This document shows positions 1 through 6,057 of a stretch of DNA of 7,847 nucleotides, in pieces (within the stretch, counting starts at the first letter, position 1; every line of letters starts with the position of its first letter). Below the pieces are notes generated by a model. That model did no database searches and was not told where the DNA came from. It saw only the letters and a program-made list of their open reading frames with translations. Origin of the DNA: Thiotrichaceae bacterium (GTDB lineage: Bacteria; Pseudomonadota; Gammaproteobacteria; Thiotrichales; Thiotrichaceae); NCBI GenBank assembly GCA_027030285.1, contig JALVFC010000453.1, positions 1-7,847 of the forward strand, given 5' to 3'. The translations under genes were made by a program, and so were the position numbers.

Positions 1-290
1 CCAGGAATATAGGGCGCATCAAAACCACTTAAGGTTTTGCTTTTTATAATAATGTCTTTGAGGATTTTATTGACGGCATGACCAATGTGAATACTGCCGT
101 TGGCATAGGGAGGGCCATCATGCAGGATATACTTGGGGCGGTCCGCACAATGTTCACGTAATTGTTGATATAAATCTACCTCATCCCATGCCTTGAGCAT
201 TTCCGGTTCTTTTTGAGCCAGGTTGCCACGCATGGGAAATTTTGTTGAAGGCAGATTTAGCGTTTTTTTATAGTTGATTTTTTCAGTCAC
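1..290 (-). CDS. ileS: Isoleucyl-tRNA synthetase, N-terminal part (runs off the window)
   Basis: This gene codes for the class Ia synthetase that charges tRNA-Ile in the cytoplasm. Only the first 96 codons are present and the rest lies beyond base 1. The translation opens with MTEKINYKKTLNLPSTKFPM and continues through HDGPPYANGSIHIGH, which contains the class I HIGH signature at residues 68-71, then NKILKDIIIKSKTLSGFDAPYIP, all typical of IleS N-termini. I chose the GTG at 288-290 because the IleS similarity reaches it and the first in-frame ATG (residue 20) would cut into the conserved N-terminus. A weak GGAT ribosome site lies 8 nt upstream. In many gammaproteobacteria ribF precedes ileS; here the upstream neighbour is a polysaccharide-lyase-like gene, 261 bp away on the same strand, so ileS probably has its own promoter. 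Confidence 0.95.
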   Translation of the reverse strand, partial: MTEKINYKKTLNLPSTKFPMRGNLAQKEPEMLKAWDEVDLYQQLREHCADRPKYILHDGPPYANGSIHIGHAVNKILKDIIIKSKTLSGFDAPYIP

Positions 291-551
291 TTGCTTTTAT
301 CCAATCCAGTGAATGGTTCAAGCGCGTAAGAATAACAAGTTTTCCATGCGATGGCATGCCATTCTTGGTAACAAATTGACGAATCAGGGACACTACACAG
401 CTTGATAAACAGCGGAGGCAATAAGTTTTTGAATATCAGGGATGCTGTAAATGCATCCGTGTAAGCTCTGCGGCAGCATCCATGCTACTGAAAACTTAAG
501 AATCAACAACCTACTGCCTTGCACAACATTACACTGATGAGTAGTTGCGAA
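291..551 (-). promoter_or_regulatory. Intergenic region carrying the ileS leader
   Basis: This gap separates the lyase-like gene from ileS, both on the minus strand, and must contain whatever drives ileS. It holds the 48-bp hairpin repeat at 437-484 and a perfect 12-bp palindrome, ATGGCATGCCAT, at 351-362, about 60 bp upstream of the ileS start. I see no convincing sigma-70 -35/-10 pair and no reading frame of note. The palindrome could be an operator or chance. Confidence 0.3.
437..484. repeat. 48-bp palindromic intergenic repeat
   Basis: CAGGGATGCTG at 437-447 pairs with CAGCATCCATG at 474-484 (10 of 11 positions) across a 26-nt spacer that itself contains ATGCATCC and TTAC-like words. On the minus strand it reads CATGGATGCTG ... 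GGATGCATTTACAGCATCC. From memory this resembles a family of short intergenic hairpins common in aquatic gammaproteobacteria, but I cannot confirm this without a search. No T-run follows on either strand, so it is not a standard intrinsic terminator. It lies 68-115 bp past the stop of the lyase-like gene, in the leader region of ileS. Confidence 0.55.
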
Positions 552-1706
552 TCAGGAGTCATGTTTAACTTTTGATGTTGGAATTTTTCTGTTTTGTTGT
601 GCAAAGATTGTTTCATTCCCATAAAAAACAGGCCTGGGAGAAATTCTGATATCGTCGATAAAGGCATATTCATCCTGTTGTGGTGCCCAGTAGGGACCAC
701 TGCCACCAAAAAATGTGGCAAACAGCAAACGATCAATTTCCAGGCGATCTACATTTCTAAACCGCATTCCTTGTCTATTTAGCACCAGTTTGCCATCCAG
801 CCAAGTTTTAATGACACCATTCCTGTGCCCCGGCTGGTTGAGTAACACCATAGTTTGTACTGTATGCCAACGCCCTAAAGTAATTGGTTTTTTCATGGCA
901 AGCGGCATGACATCACCATATTTTCCAGGCTGGTCAGGATGATAAACATACTGCACCAGCTTGCCATCTTTATCCCACATCATGCGTACACTCCAGCCAT
1001 CTGCACCATTGGGTATGGCGCCATTGGTATTGGATTTTCCTCCGCCGATACCGGGCAACTTACCACCCTTTACAAAGTGAAAACCATGTGGAAATTTAAA
1101 ACGATAACCGTAATAGAGTTTATTGAATTTTTTGCCCAGTTCAGGCTTCCAGTTCACGCAATGTCCCGGGCTATAACAACCAGATACACCACTACGATAA
1201 TGAATTTGTAACCCGTTACCCTGGTATGCTCCTTCACCAGAAACCACATGAAGCAGATTTTTACCCATCTGCCAGTTTGGGCAATGCCAGTCTTTACGAA
1301 AGGCTTCATCTGAATACCTGCCGACGGGCTCATTATCAAAGTTTATTATCCAGGGCTTGCCTTCTGCCAGTGGCGTTTTACCTGTACAGTTTCCTTTAAG
1401 ATAAAAATTTTTGTAATACTCATCCTTACCAGAGACACCATAGTGACGAGGCGTTTTCAGCTTCAACACATAGTCCCAAACAGGATGATCATGCGCTGGC
1501 AGTGGTGCGCCGTTATAAACCACTATCTTTTTTTGCCATTTGCGTAACCGCTGATCCCAGTAAAGTTTTCCGGCATACGCATATTTTTTTTGCGTGACAT
1601 CATGATAGCGCTGTACGTAAACATCGATTGGCTCAGCAAAAAGGACCCCCGATGTGAGCAAAATTCCAATCAATAATAATAATGCCAATGGCAGCATTCT
1701 ATCCAT
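552..1706 (-). CDS. Secreted polysaccharide lyase-like protein (PL14-type fold)
   Basis: This 384-residue protein begins with a clear signal peptide (hydrophobic residues 5-22, likely cleavage after A24 in VLFA-EP), so it is probably exported. The C-terminal half carries a pattern I associate with polysaccharide lyase family 14 and related beta-jelly-roll proteins: KLPGIGGG near 216-223, NGADGWSVRMMW at 233-244, YVYH near 253-256, RWHTVQTMV at 279-287, GVIKTWLDGKLVL at 297-309, FATFFGG at 329-335 and FIDDIRI at 349-355. The N-terminal 100 residues after the signal are lysine- and tyrosine-rich and I do not recognise them. Four cysteines (107, 142, 177, 183) could form disulfides in the periplasm. 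The likely role is cleavage or binding of a uronic-acid polymer such as alginate or a glucuronan, but the substrate cannot be read from the sequence. ATG 1706 is preceded by AGGGG 10 nt upstream; the ATG at codon 4 is an alternative start. Confidence 0.7.
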   Translation of the reverse strand: MDRMLPLALLLLIGILLTSGVLFAEPIDVYVQRYHDVTQKKYAYAGKLYWDQRLRKWQKKIVVYNGAPLPAHDHPVWDYVLKLKTPRHYGVSGKDEYYKNFYLKGNCTGKTPLAEGKPWIINFDNEPVGRYSDEAFRKDWHCPNWQMGKNLLHVVSGEGAYQGNGLQIHYRSGVSGCYSPGHCVNWKPELGKKFNKLYYGYRFKFPHGFHFVKGGKLPGIGGGKSNTNGAIPNGADGWSVRMMWDKDGKLVQYVYHPDQPGKYGDVMPLAMKKPITLGRWHTVQTMVLLNQPGHRNGVIKTWLDGKLVLNRQGMRFRNVDRLEIDRLLFATFFGGSGPYWAPQQDEYAFIDDIRISPRPVFYGNETIFAQQNRKIPTSKVKHDS

Positions 1707-1948
1707 TTCCTTACTACCCCTGTTTACCCGTAAAACCCGGCGATAATAACCGCTTCGGTCTGCCTATGTTCTGTGTAATATTTGTATAGTTATATGGTCA
1801 GACTTCGCCAGCTTACTCTTTATTAAGTGAACTGCTACTTAATCAATACTGTAACTACCCAGACTAATAGACATTTTTTCAATAATTTTTCTTCCTCGAA
1901 AGAAAAAAATACGCATAATGGACTCACTTCCTAACTTGAGATTTAATA
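1707..1948. promoter_or_regulatory. Divergent promoter region between the lyase-like gene and phnA-like gene
   Basis: These 242 bp separate two divergently read genes and so contain both promoters. A CATAAT hexamer at 1914-1919 is a fair -10 box for the plus-strand gene, about 30 bp before its ATG, but the -35 position (near 1892-1897, TTCCTC) is poor. AT-rich words near 1780-1800 (ATATAAC and TATACA on the minus strand) could serve the lyase gene. Two inverted repeats are present: ATTAAGT at 1822-1828 with ACTTAAT at 1837-1843, and TTTTTCTT at 1886-1893 with AAGAAAAA at 1900-1907. Either could be a regulator site. A GTAACTACCCAGA word at 1851-1863 resembles the end of the mobile element at 7531. 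Confidence 0.45.
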
Positions 1949-2533
1949 ATGACGATTGAAGAAAAGCTAAAGCAACGTGCCGACTCAAAATGTGAACTCT
2001 GTGGCTCTGAAGCTGCGCTTAGCAGCTATGAAATCCCTCCAGTGACTGAAGCCACTGTGGAAAACTGTGTTTTAGTGTGCGGCACTTGCCGTGAACAGAT
2101 TGAAAACCCGGAAAAAATGGATGCCAATCACTGGCGCTGCCTGAACGACAGTATGTGGACTCCTGAGCCAGCGGTACAGGTAATGGCATGGCGTATGCTG
2201 GACAGGCTACGTGCTGAAGGCTGGCCTCAGGATTTGCTGGACATGCTCTATCTGGAGCCGGAAGTACAGCAATGGGCTGAAGATCAGGGCAGCACAGGTA
2301 ATGATGAAGATACTCAGCCACCCACACTGGATAGCAATGGCGCAACGCTCGAATCTGGAGACAGTGTTACACTAATCAAGGACCTGGTGGTAAAAGGCGC
2401 CAATTTCACAGCCAAGCGAGGCACTGTAGTACGCAATATTTCACTGACAGATAACCCTGAACAGATTGAAGGTCGGGTAAATGGCACACGGATTGTTTTG
2501 CTATCATGTTTTTTAAAGAAACAGAGCAACTGA
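1949..2533 (+). CDS. PhnA-domain zinc-ribbon protein (YjdM/PhnA-like)
   Basis: The 194-residue product has two parts. The N-terminus has zinc-ribbon-like cysteine pairs, C15-x2-C18 and C44-x2-C47 (C40 is also nearby), followed by a tryptophan-rich segment (residues 60-110). After an acidic linker (about 111-128), residues 128-191 match the PhnA domain: DSNGATLESGDSVTLIKDL, VKGANFTAKRGTVVRNI, then EGRVNGTRIVLLSCFLKK. Despite the name, PhnA/YjdM is not a proven C-P lyase component and its biochemical role is unclear. The E. coli protein is about 110 residues; I recall the longer two-part form from other gammaproteobacteria. There are no phosphonate genes nearby. The ribosome site is weak (TTGAG, 8 nt from ATG). 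The next gene starts 11 bp after the stop, so the two are probably cotranscribed. Confidence 0.85.
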   Translation: MTIEEKLKQRADSKCELCGSEAALSSYEIPPVTEATVENCVLVCGTCREQIENPEKMDANHWRCLNDSMWTPEPAVQVMAWRMLDRLRAEGWPQDLLDMLYLEPEVQQWAEDQGSTGNDEDTQPPTLDSNGATLESGDSVTLIKDLVVKGANFTAKRGTVVRNISLTDNPEQIEGRVNGTRIVLLSCFLKKQSN

Positions 2534-2534
2534 C

Positions 2535-2547
2535 AGGACTCACTGTG
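2535..2547 (+). promoter_or_regulatory. Ribosome binding site and GTG start that decide the transglycosylase start
   Basis: AGGA at 2535-2538 lies 6 nt before GTG 2545, just after the phnA-like TGA at 2531-2533. The upstream ATG at 2506 would add 13 polar residues ahead of the Lys-Lys and hydrophobic core of the signal peptide and lies inside the previous gene. Confidence 0.6.
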
Positions 2548-3327
2548 AAGAAGCATATGCCTCTCTATTTCACTTTTCTGTTACTTTTCCTGCCTGCACT
2601 GGCATATGCCTCTATACACCAAAGTGCCTTTCAGGAACTTGATTATTATTTGCACGAGGCAATGGATGAGACTGCCATGAGTGATTTTGAGCAAGTCACT
2701 AATGCTGTCAAAAATAATATTTTCTGGAAAAATAAGACTGGAAAGAATAAGTATCAAAATGCTTATAAACGCTCTTACCCCTTTTTCCAGAAGCTTCGTC
2801 GCGATGATATTCCTGCCTTTGTTTTTCTTATTCCCAGCTTGGAATCCGGCTGGCATCCCACCAAAGGTAATCCGGCATCGGATTATGGCTACTGGCAGAT
2901 GGTGAGTGAAGTGGTCACAGAGATTAAGCAACTGGATGAAGCTTCGGATGCACTCAGAGATGCCCACCCTGACAAAATTCGCTCAGATCCTGAACTCAGC
3001 ACGGAAGCAGCCTTAATTCATATCAAGCGCTATTATTTTTATTTTCGACATGTTGCCAATTTCCCTGAAGCTGACGCCTGGTTATTCTCAGTTACAGCCT
3101 TTAACTGGGGTGCAGGCAATGTAAAAGCCATGCTTGAGGAAGTCAAAATAAATAACAGCGGTGTTTCAAGTATCAGCTTTGCTGCTTTCTATCACTACCT
3201 GTATCAAAGCAGCGAGATGAATCCTGACGATAAATCCATGCGGGTTGCACTGGAGTACTTACCTAACTTATGGAATATGGCTTTATTGCTTACCCCGTTA
3301 GAAAACACGCATCAGCCTGCAAAGTAA
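2545..3327 (+). CDS. Exported lytic-transglycosylase-like protein (SLT/MltD-type)
   Basis: I start this gene at GTG 2545 and not at ATG 2506. GTG has AGGA 6 nt upstream (2535-2538), avoids overlapping the phnA-like gene, and gives MKKHMPLYFTFLLLFLPALAYA, a textbook signal peptide with cleavage after A22. The mature protein of about 238 residues keeps the lysozyme-like SLT layout: IPAFVFLIPSLESGW with E100 at the catalytic position, YGYWQMV at 114-120 (the usual G-x-WQF/M element) and AFNWGAGNVK at 185-194 (the usual YNAG element). It probably cuts peptidoglycan glycan strands in the periplasm. The motifs are diverged: the usual S-x-x-GA-x-G stretch is SDYGYW, and the YNAG tyrosine is phenylalanine, so activity is likely but not certain. 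There is no LysM repeat, unlike MltD. Its stop codon abuts that of kdsB on the other strand. Confidence 0.75.
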   Translation: MKKHMPLYFTFLLLFLPALAYASIHQSAFQELDYYLHEAMDETAMSDFEQVTNAVKNNIFWKNKTGKNKYQNAYKRSYPFFQKLRRDDIPAFVFLIPSLESGWHPTKGNPASDYGYWQMVSEVVTEIKQLDEASDALRDAHPDKIRSDPELSTEAALIHIKRYYFYFRHVANFPEADAWLFSVTAFNWGAGNVKAMLEEVKINNSGVSSISFAAFYHYLYQSSEMNPDDKSMRVALEYLPNLWNMALLLTPLENTHQPAK

Positions 3328-4098
3328 CTATTCGGCAAACAGAGCACTGACCCTTTGCAAATCCTCTTTGGTATCCACACCATGATGCGGAGCATCCTCA
3401 ATAATGCCCACCTGAATTTCAATGCCGTGGTATAGCGGTCGCAGCTGCTCAAGTGATTCTGTTTGCTCAATAGCACAGGAAGGAAGTAGCGGGATTTCCT
3501 GCAAGGTTTTGACGCGATAGGCGTACATACCCAAGTGGCGATAGTATAGCCCTGAGCGGGCTACTTGCTGTTTGCTTGCAGGAGGCCACTGAAAACTGTC
3601 ACGCCCCCAGGGAATGGGAGCCCGACTAAAGTAATGCGCCTTGCCTTCGGCATTCATTACGACTTTAACGATATTCGGATTGAATATATCTTCCTGTGTA
3701 TGAATCGGTGTTGCCAGGGTTGCTATTCCGGCATCACTTTTGCCAGCCAGGGCAGCTAGAAACTGTATAACCTGTGGGGGCATGAGTGGCTCGTCTCCCT
3801 GCAGATTCAACACGATATCGTCTTTAGCCCAGCCCTGTTTTTCGCTAACTTCTGCCAGCCTGTCAGTACCTGACACGTGATCGTCGCGCGTCATCACGAC
3901 CTGCCCACCAAAACCTTCGACCTCTTTCTGGATGCGAGCATCATCCGTTGCCACACAGATACTGCTAATTCCGGTTTTTTGCGCTTGCTGGTAAACCCGT
4001 TCAATCATGGTTTTTCCTGCAATTAATTTAAGGGGTTTACCGGGAAGTCGGGAGGAGTTGAAGCGAGCAGGAATGACTATATGACAGGTATCAGGCAT
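3328..4098 (-). CDS. kdsB: 3-deoxy-manno-octulosonate cytidylyltransferase (CMP-KDO synthetase)
   Basis: KdsB activates KDO with CTP to make CMP-KDO, the sugar donor for the inner core of lipopolysaccharide, in the cytoplasm. The 256 residues match the family along their length (E. coli is about 248). Visible motifs are VIPARFNSSRLPGKPL at 8-23 (nucleotide-binding loop with R and K), VATDDARI at 49-56, HVSGTDRLAEV at 74-84, VLNLQGDEPLMPP at 96-108, NIVKVVMNAEG and YFSRAPIPWGRD in the middle, then RHLGMYAYR, ESLEQLR and GVDTKEDLQRV near the end. No recognisable ribosome site precedes the ATG (the upstream bases read TTAACTACTT). Gene order differs from the lpxK-ycaR-kdsB grouping I recall from enterobacteria. 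A MITE-like inverted repeat lies just upstream, between this gene and erpA. Confidence 0.97.
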   Translation of the reverse strand: MPDTCHIVIPARFNSSRLPGKPLKLIAGKTMIERVYQQAQKTGISSICVATDDARIQKEVEGFGGQVVMTRDDHVSGTDRLAEVSEKQGWAKDDIVLNLQGDEPLMPPQVIQFLAALAGKSDAGIATLATPIHTQEDIFNPNIVKVVMNAEGKAHYFSRAPIPWGRDSFQWPPASKQQVARSGLYYRHLGMYAYRVKTLQEIPLLPSCAIEQTESLEQLRPLYHGIEIQVGIIEDAPHHGVDTKEDLQRVSALFAE

Positions 4099-4133
4099 AA
4101 GTAGTTAAGTCGTAAAGCTTTCTTCGGCGCTGG

Positions 4134-4261
4134 CTAGACAGAAGGCTGTCTGAGAACTAGCTTTTAAAAAACACAGCAACAACATATAGTGTTTTTTATT
4201 ACAATGACCACTATATATTGATTAAAATTTTAAGAAACTTAGTTCTCGGACAAGCTCCTAG
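4134..4261. mobile_element. Degenerate MITE-like inverted-repeat element
   Basis: Imperfect terminal inverted repeats flank this AT-rich gap. AGGCTGTCTGAGAACTA, starting at 4143 on the plus strand, faces AGCTTGTCCGAGAACTA, read on the minus strand from 4256; the inner GAGAACTA (4152-4159 against 4240-4247) is perfect. Nested inside are AAAAAACAC/GTGTTTTTT (4166-4174/4189-4197) and ATATAGTG/CACTATAT (4184-4191/4209-4216). CTAG occurs at 4134-4137 and at 4258-4261. A CTAG target duplication would suit IS5-type YTAR targets, but the left copy is displaced by about 4 bp from where the alignment puts the repeat end, so this is unproven. No ORF fits inside, so if it is mobile it is non-autonomous. 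Confidence 0.45.
4166..4197 (-). terminator. Possible terminator after erpA
   Basis: On the minus strand AAAAAACAC pairs with GTGTTTTTT across a 14-nt loop, giving a 9-bp stem ending in a T-run, about 60 bp past the erpA stop. The stem has only two G-C pairs per arm, so it would be weak, and it lies within the MITE-like inverted repeat. Confidence 0.35.
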
Positions 4262-4629
4262 ACGTTAAAGGATGAACCGCATCCACAGGTCGTTGTGGCA
4301 TTCGGGTTACGAATCACAAACTGCGCACCTTCCAGACCTTCGGTATAGTCAATTTCAGCACCTGCCAGATACTGGAAACTCATCGGGTCAACCAACAACT
4401 GTACACCACCTTTTTCAACAACCGTATCACCCTCATCTACGGTTTCAGCGAAGGTAAAACCATACTGAAAACCGGAACAGCCTCCGCCACTGACGAAAAC
4501 GCGCAGTTTCAGCTCATCATTATCTTCTTCTTCAATCAGAGATTTGACTTTTGCAGCCGCAGCATCAGTAAAGTTTAGCAATGCATCATCTTCAGCTGTT
4601 GCAGCAGGGTCAGCTATTTCAACGCTCAT
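4258..4629 (-). CDS. erpA: Iron-sulfur cluster insertion protein ErpA
   Basis: This A-type carrier binds an Fe-S cluster and passes it to apo-enzymes, in E. coli including the isoprenoid enzymes IspG and IspH. The 123-residue product has the three family cysteines with standard spacing: C51 in SGGGCSGFQYGF and C115, C117 in TTCGCGSSF. FVIRNPNATTTCGCGSSF favours ErpA over IscA or SufA. The N-terminus is about nine residues longer than E. coli ErpA (114) and is acidic and alanine-rich. GAGGA lies 7 nt before the ATG, the best ribosome site in this cluster. No IscR-type operator is evident in the 78-bp gap behind tilS. The TAG stop is part of a CTAG at the edge of the MITE-like repeat, so that element, if real, begins exactly where the gene ends and left the protein intact. 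Confidence 0.95.
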   Translation of the reverse strand: MSVEIADPAATAEDDALLNFTDAAAAKVKSLIEEEDNDELKLRVFVSGGGCSGFQYGFTFAETVDEGDTVVEKGGVQLLVDPMSFQYLAGAEIDYTEGLEGAQFVIRNPNATTTCGCGSSFNV

Positions 4630-4707
4630 AGGTAAATCCTCAACATAAAATCTATAGATAAGCAGGAAACTATCATCTAGGCGCTACGCTCGCAAGTAAC
4701 AACATCT
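4630..4707 (-). promoter_or_regulatory. erpA upstream region
   Basis: The 78 bp between tilS and erpA hold the erpA ribosome site GAGGA and a TATAGA word (minus strand) roughly 30 bp upstream of the start that could be a -10 box. No good -35 hexamer stands 16-18 bp further up. erpA may have its own promoter here or be read through from tilS. Confidence 0.25.
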
Positions 4708-4718
4708 TTATTGCGAGC
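4688..4718 (-). other. Hairpin spanning the tilS stop codon
   Basis: GCTCGCAA at 4688-4695 and TTGCGAGC at 4711-4718 form a perfect 8-bp stem with a 15-nt loop that contains the tilS TAA (4708-4710). On the minus-strand mRNA no U-run follows, so this is not a canonical intrinsic terminator. It could stabilise the 3' end of the accA-tilS message. Confidence 0.35.
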
Positions 4719-6057
4719 TTTGCAGGTAAGATAGAAGATCATCCGCAGAGATGCATGCCACCGTTGGCACGCAAATTAACAACCCATTTACATAAACCAG
4801 GGGTAGCCGCTCTCGCTGCCAGGGTGGAACTTTCGCTTCTTGCAACAGATTTTTTAACGAAAGTGTATGTTTTCGACCCGCCGGGCGTATGCGCTCGCCC
4901 CCCTTACGAAAGCGCACCGTAAGAGAGATTTCATGCTCCAGTAAAATGCCTGTCAATGCTCCCAGGTCTTCTGGGTGCAATTCACCCCAGTGCTTGATTT
5001 CAATAGTTTTCTGCAAATCCCAGCTCATTGGTAGTTGATGTAATAAAGCTGCCACCTCGGGTAATGGCGACATAATATACACATCATCACGATAGCGGCG
5101 CACTTCTGCACCCTGCCAGTGAACCAGCGGGCTGGCATGCCTGGCACTAGCAAATACATTGTCCAGAATTTGCTGTAACTGAATCTCGGATGGTGCACGA
5201 AAGCCGGCGTTCTTGATCCACTGCCGAATAGTGGCTTTTCTTTTGACAACGGGGAGAGTATTCACTGCAACAGCTGACAGGGTATGCGGCTTTGAACCTG
5301 TCAAACTCTTCAACTCGTTATCTACATAAGATGCCAGCAGCTCGCTTGCCTCAGCCTGCAACCTTGCCACACGTGACAGGGTTGAGCCCAGCGCAGGCCA
5401 ATGCTGTTTCAATAGGGGAATCACCGCATTACGCAAAAAATTTCGATCAAAACGCGGATCGCTATTTGTCGGGTCGGTGATGTATTCCAGGTTATGACGG
5501 TGTGCATAACCCTCAAGCACTGCTCTTCTATAAGGCAATAGCGGACGTACATGATAGCCACTGGCAAAGGGCTGTTTTTCAGGCATGGCTGCCAGCCCGT
5601 CCAGCCCGCTACCGCGTAATAGCTGTAGCAAAACAGTTTCCACCTGATCGCACTGATGATGTGCAGTGAGGAGCGCTTCATTATGCTGCAAACAGTCTGC
5701 CAGTGCCTGATAACGAAATTTGCGCGCTATGGCCTCATGACTCTCCCCAGTCATTTTACGCAGTTGCAGGCTTATGGTTTTATGTTCAATACCAAGGGAG
5801 TCAGCAACCTCCTGGCAATGCACTGCCCAATCAGTGGAGACAGCTTGCAGACCATGATCTATATATACCGAACGGATAGCCAGGGAGGGATTTTTTGCCT
5901 TCATCTGTGCAAAAAGATGCAGCAACACATGAGAGTCGAGACCACCACTGTAGGCAATCAGATATTTGCCCGATTCAGGGTGTGTTAAAAAGAACTGTTG
6001 AGAAAAGCAGGTAACAGACAGCGTAGGCGCAGCCACATTACTCTTCAAACTTGCCAT
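4708..6057 (-). CDS. tilS: tRNA(Ile)-lysidine synthetase
   Basis: TilS converts C34 of the CAU-anticodon tRNA-Ile to lysidine with ATP and lysine, so that it reads AUA and is charged by IleS, whose gene opens this window. The 449 residues are close to the family length (E. coli 432). The N-type ATP pyrophosphatase loop SGGLDS is at 37-42, followed by VYIDHGLQAVS, AIARKFRYQAL, LLTAHHQCDQVETVLLQLLRGSGLDGLAAM and RPLLPYRR in the catalytic half. The TilS C-terminal domain lies near 379-449 with VRFRKGGERIRPAGR, LKNLLQEAKVPPWQRERLPLVY and an ending typical of the family. The ATG lies 20 bp inside the end of accA on the same strand, so the two genes are probably translationally coupled. No strong ribosome site is visible before it. 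Confidence 0.97.
   Translation of the reverse strand: MASLKSNVAAPTLSVTCFSQQFFLTHPESGKYLIAYSGGLDSHVLLHLFAQMKAKNPSLAIRSVYIDHGLQAVSTDWAVHCQEVADSLGIEHKTISLQLRKMTGESHEAIARKFRYQALADCLQHNEALLTAHHQCDQVETVLLQLLRGSGLDGLAAMPEKQPFASGYHVRPLLPYRRAVLEGYAHRHNLEYITDPTNSDPRFDRNFLRNAVIPLLKQHWPALGSTLSRVARLQAEASELLASYVDNELKSLTGSKPHTLSAVAVNTLPVVKRKATIRQWIKNAGFRAPSEIQLQQILDNVFASARHASPLVHWQGAEVRRYRDDVYIMSPLPEVAALLHQLPMSWDLQKTIEIKHWGELHPEDLGALTGILLEHEISLTVRFRKGGERIRPAGRKHTLSLKNLLQEAKVPPWQRERLPLVYVNGLLICVPTVACISADDLLSYLQSSQ

Noticed and set aside
2019..2345. 108-codon minus-strand ORF opposite the phnA-like gene
   Set aside because: It is an antisense shadow of a gene with clear domain matches and has no family resemblance of its own.
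2506..2544. ATG 2506 as start of the transglycosylase-like gene
   Set aside because: It overlaps the phnA-like gene and puts polar residues before the signal peptide. GTG 2545 has a well-spaced AGGA.
4166..4216. Nested AT-rich repeats taken as a CRISPR-like or small-RNA locus
   Set aside because: There are only single inverted pairs, with no direct repeat array and no promoter-terminator arrangement independent of erpA.
5025..5681. Secondary ORFs inside tilS
   Set aside because: They are out-of-frame shadows of an intact, full-length tilS.
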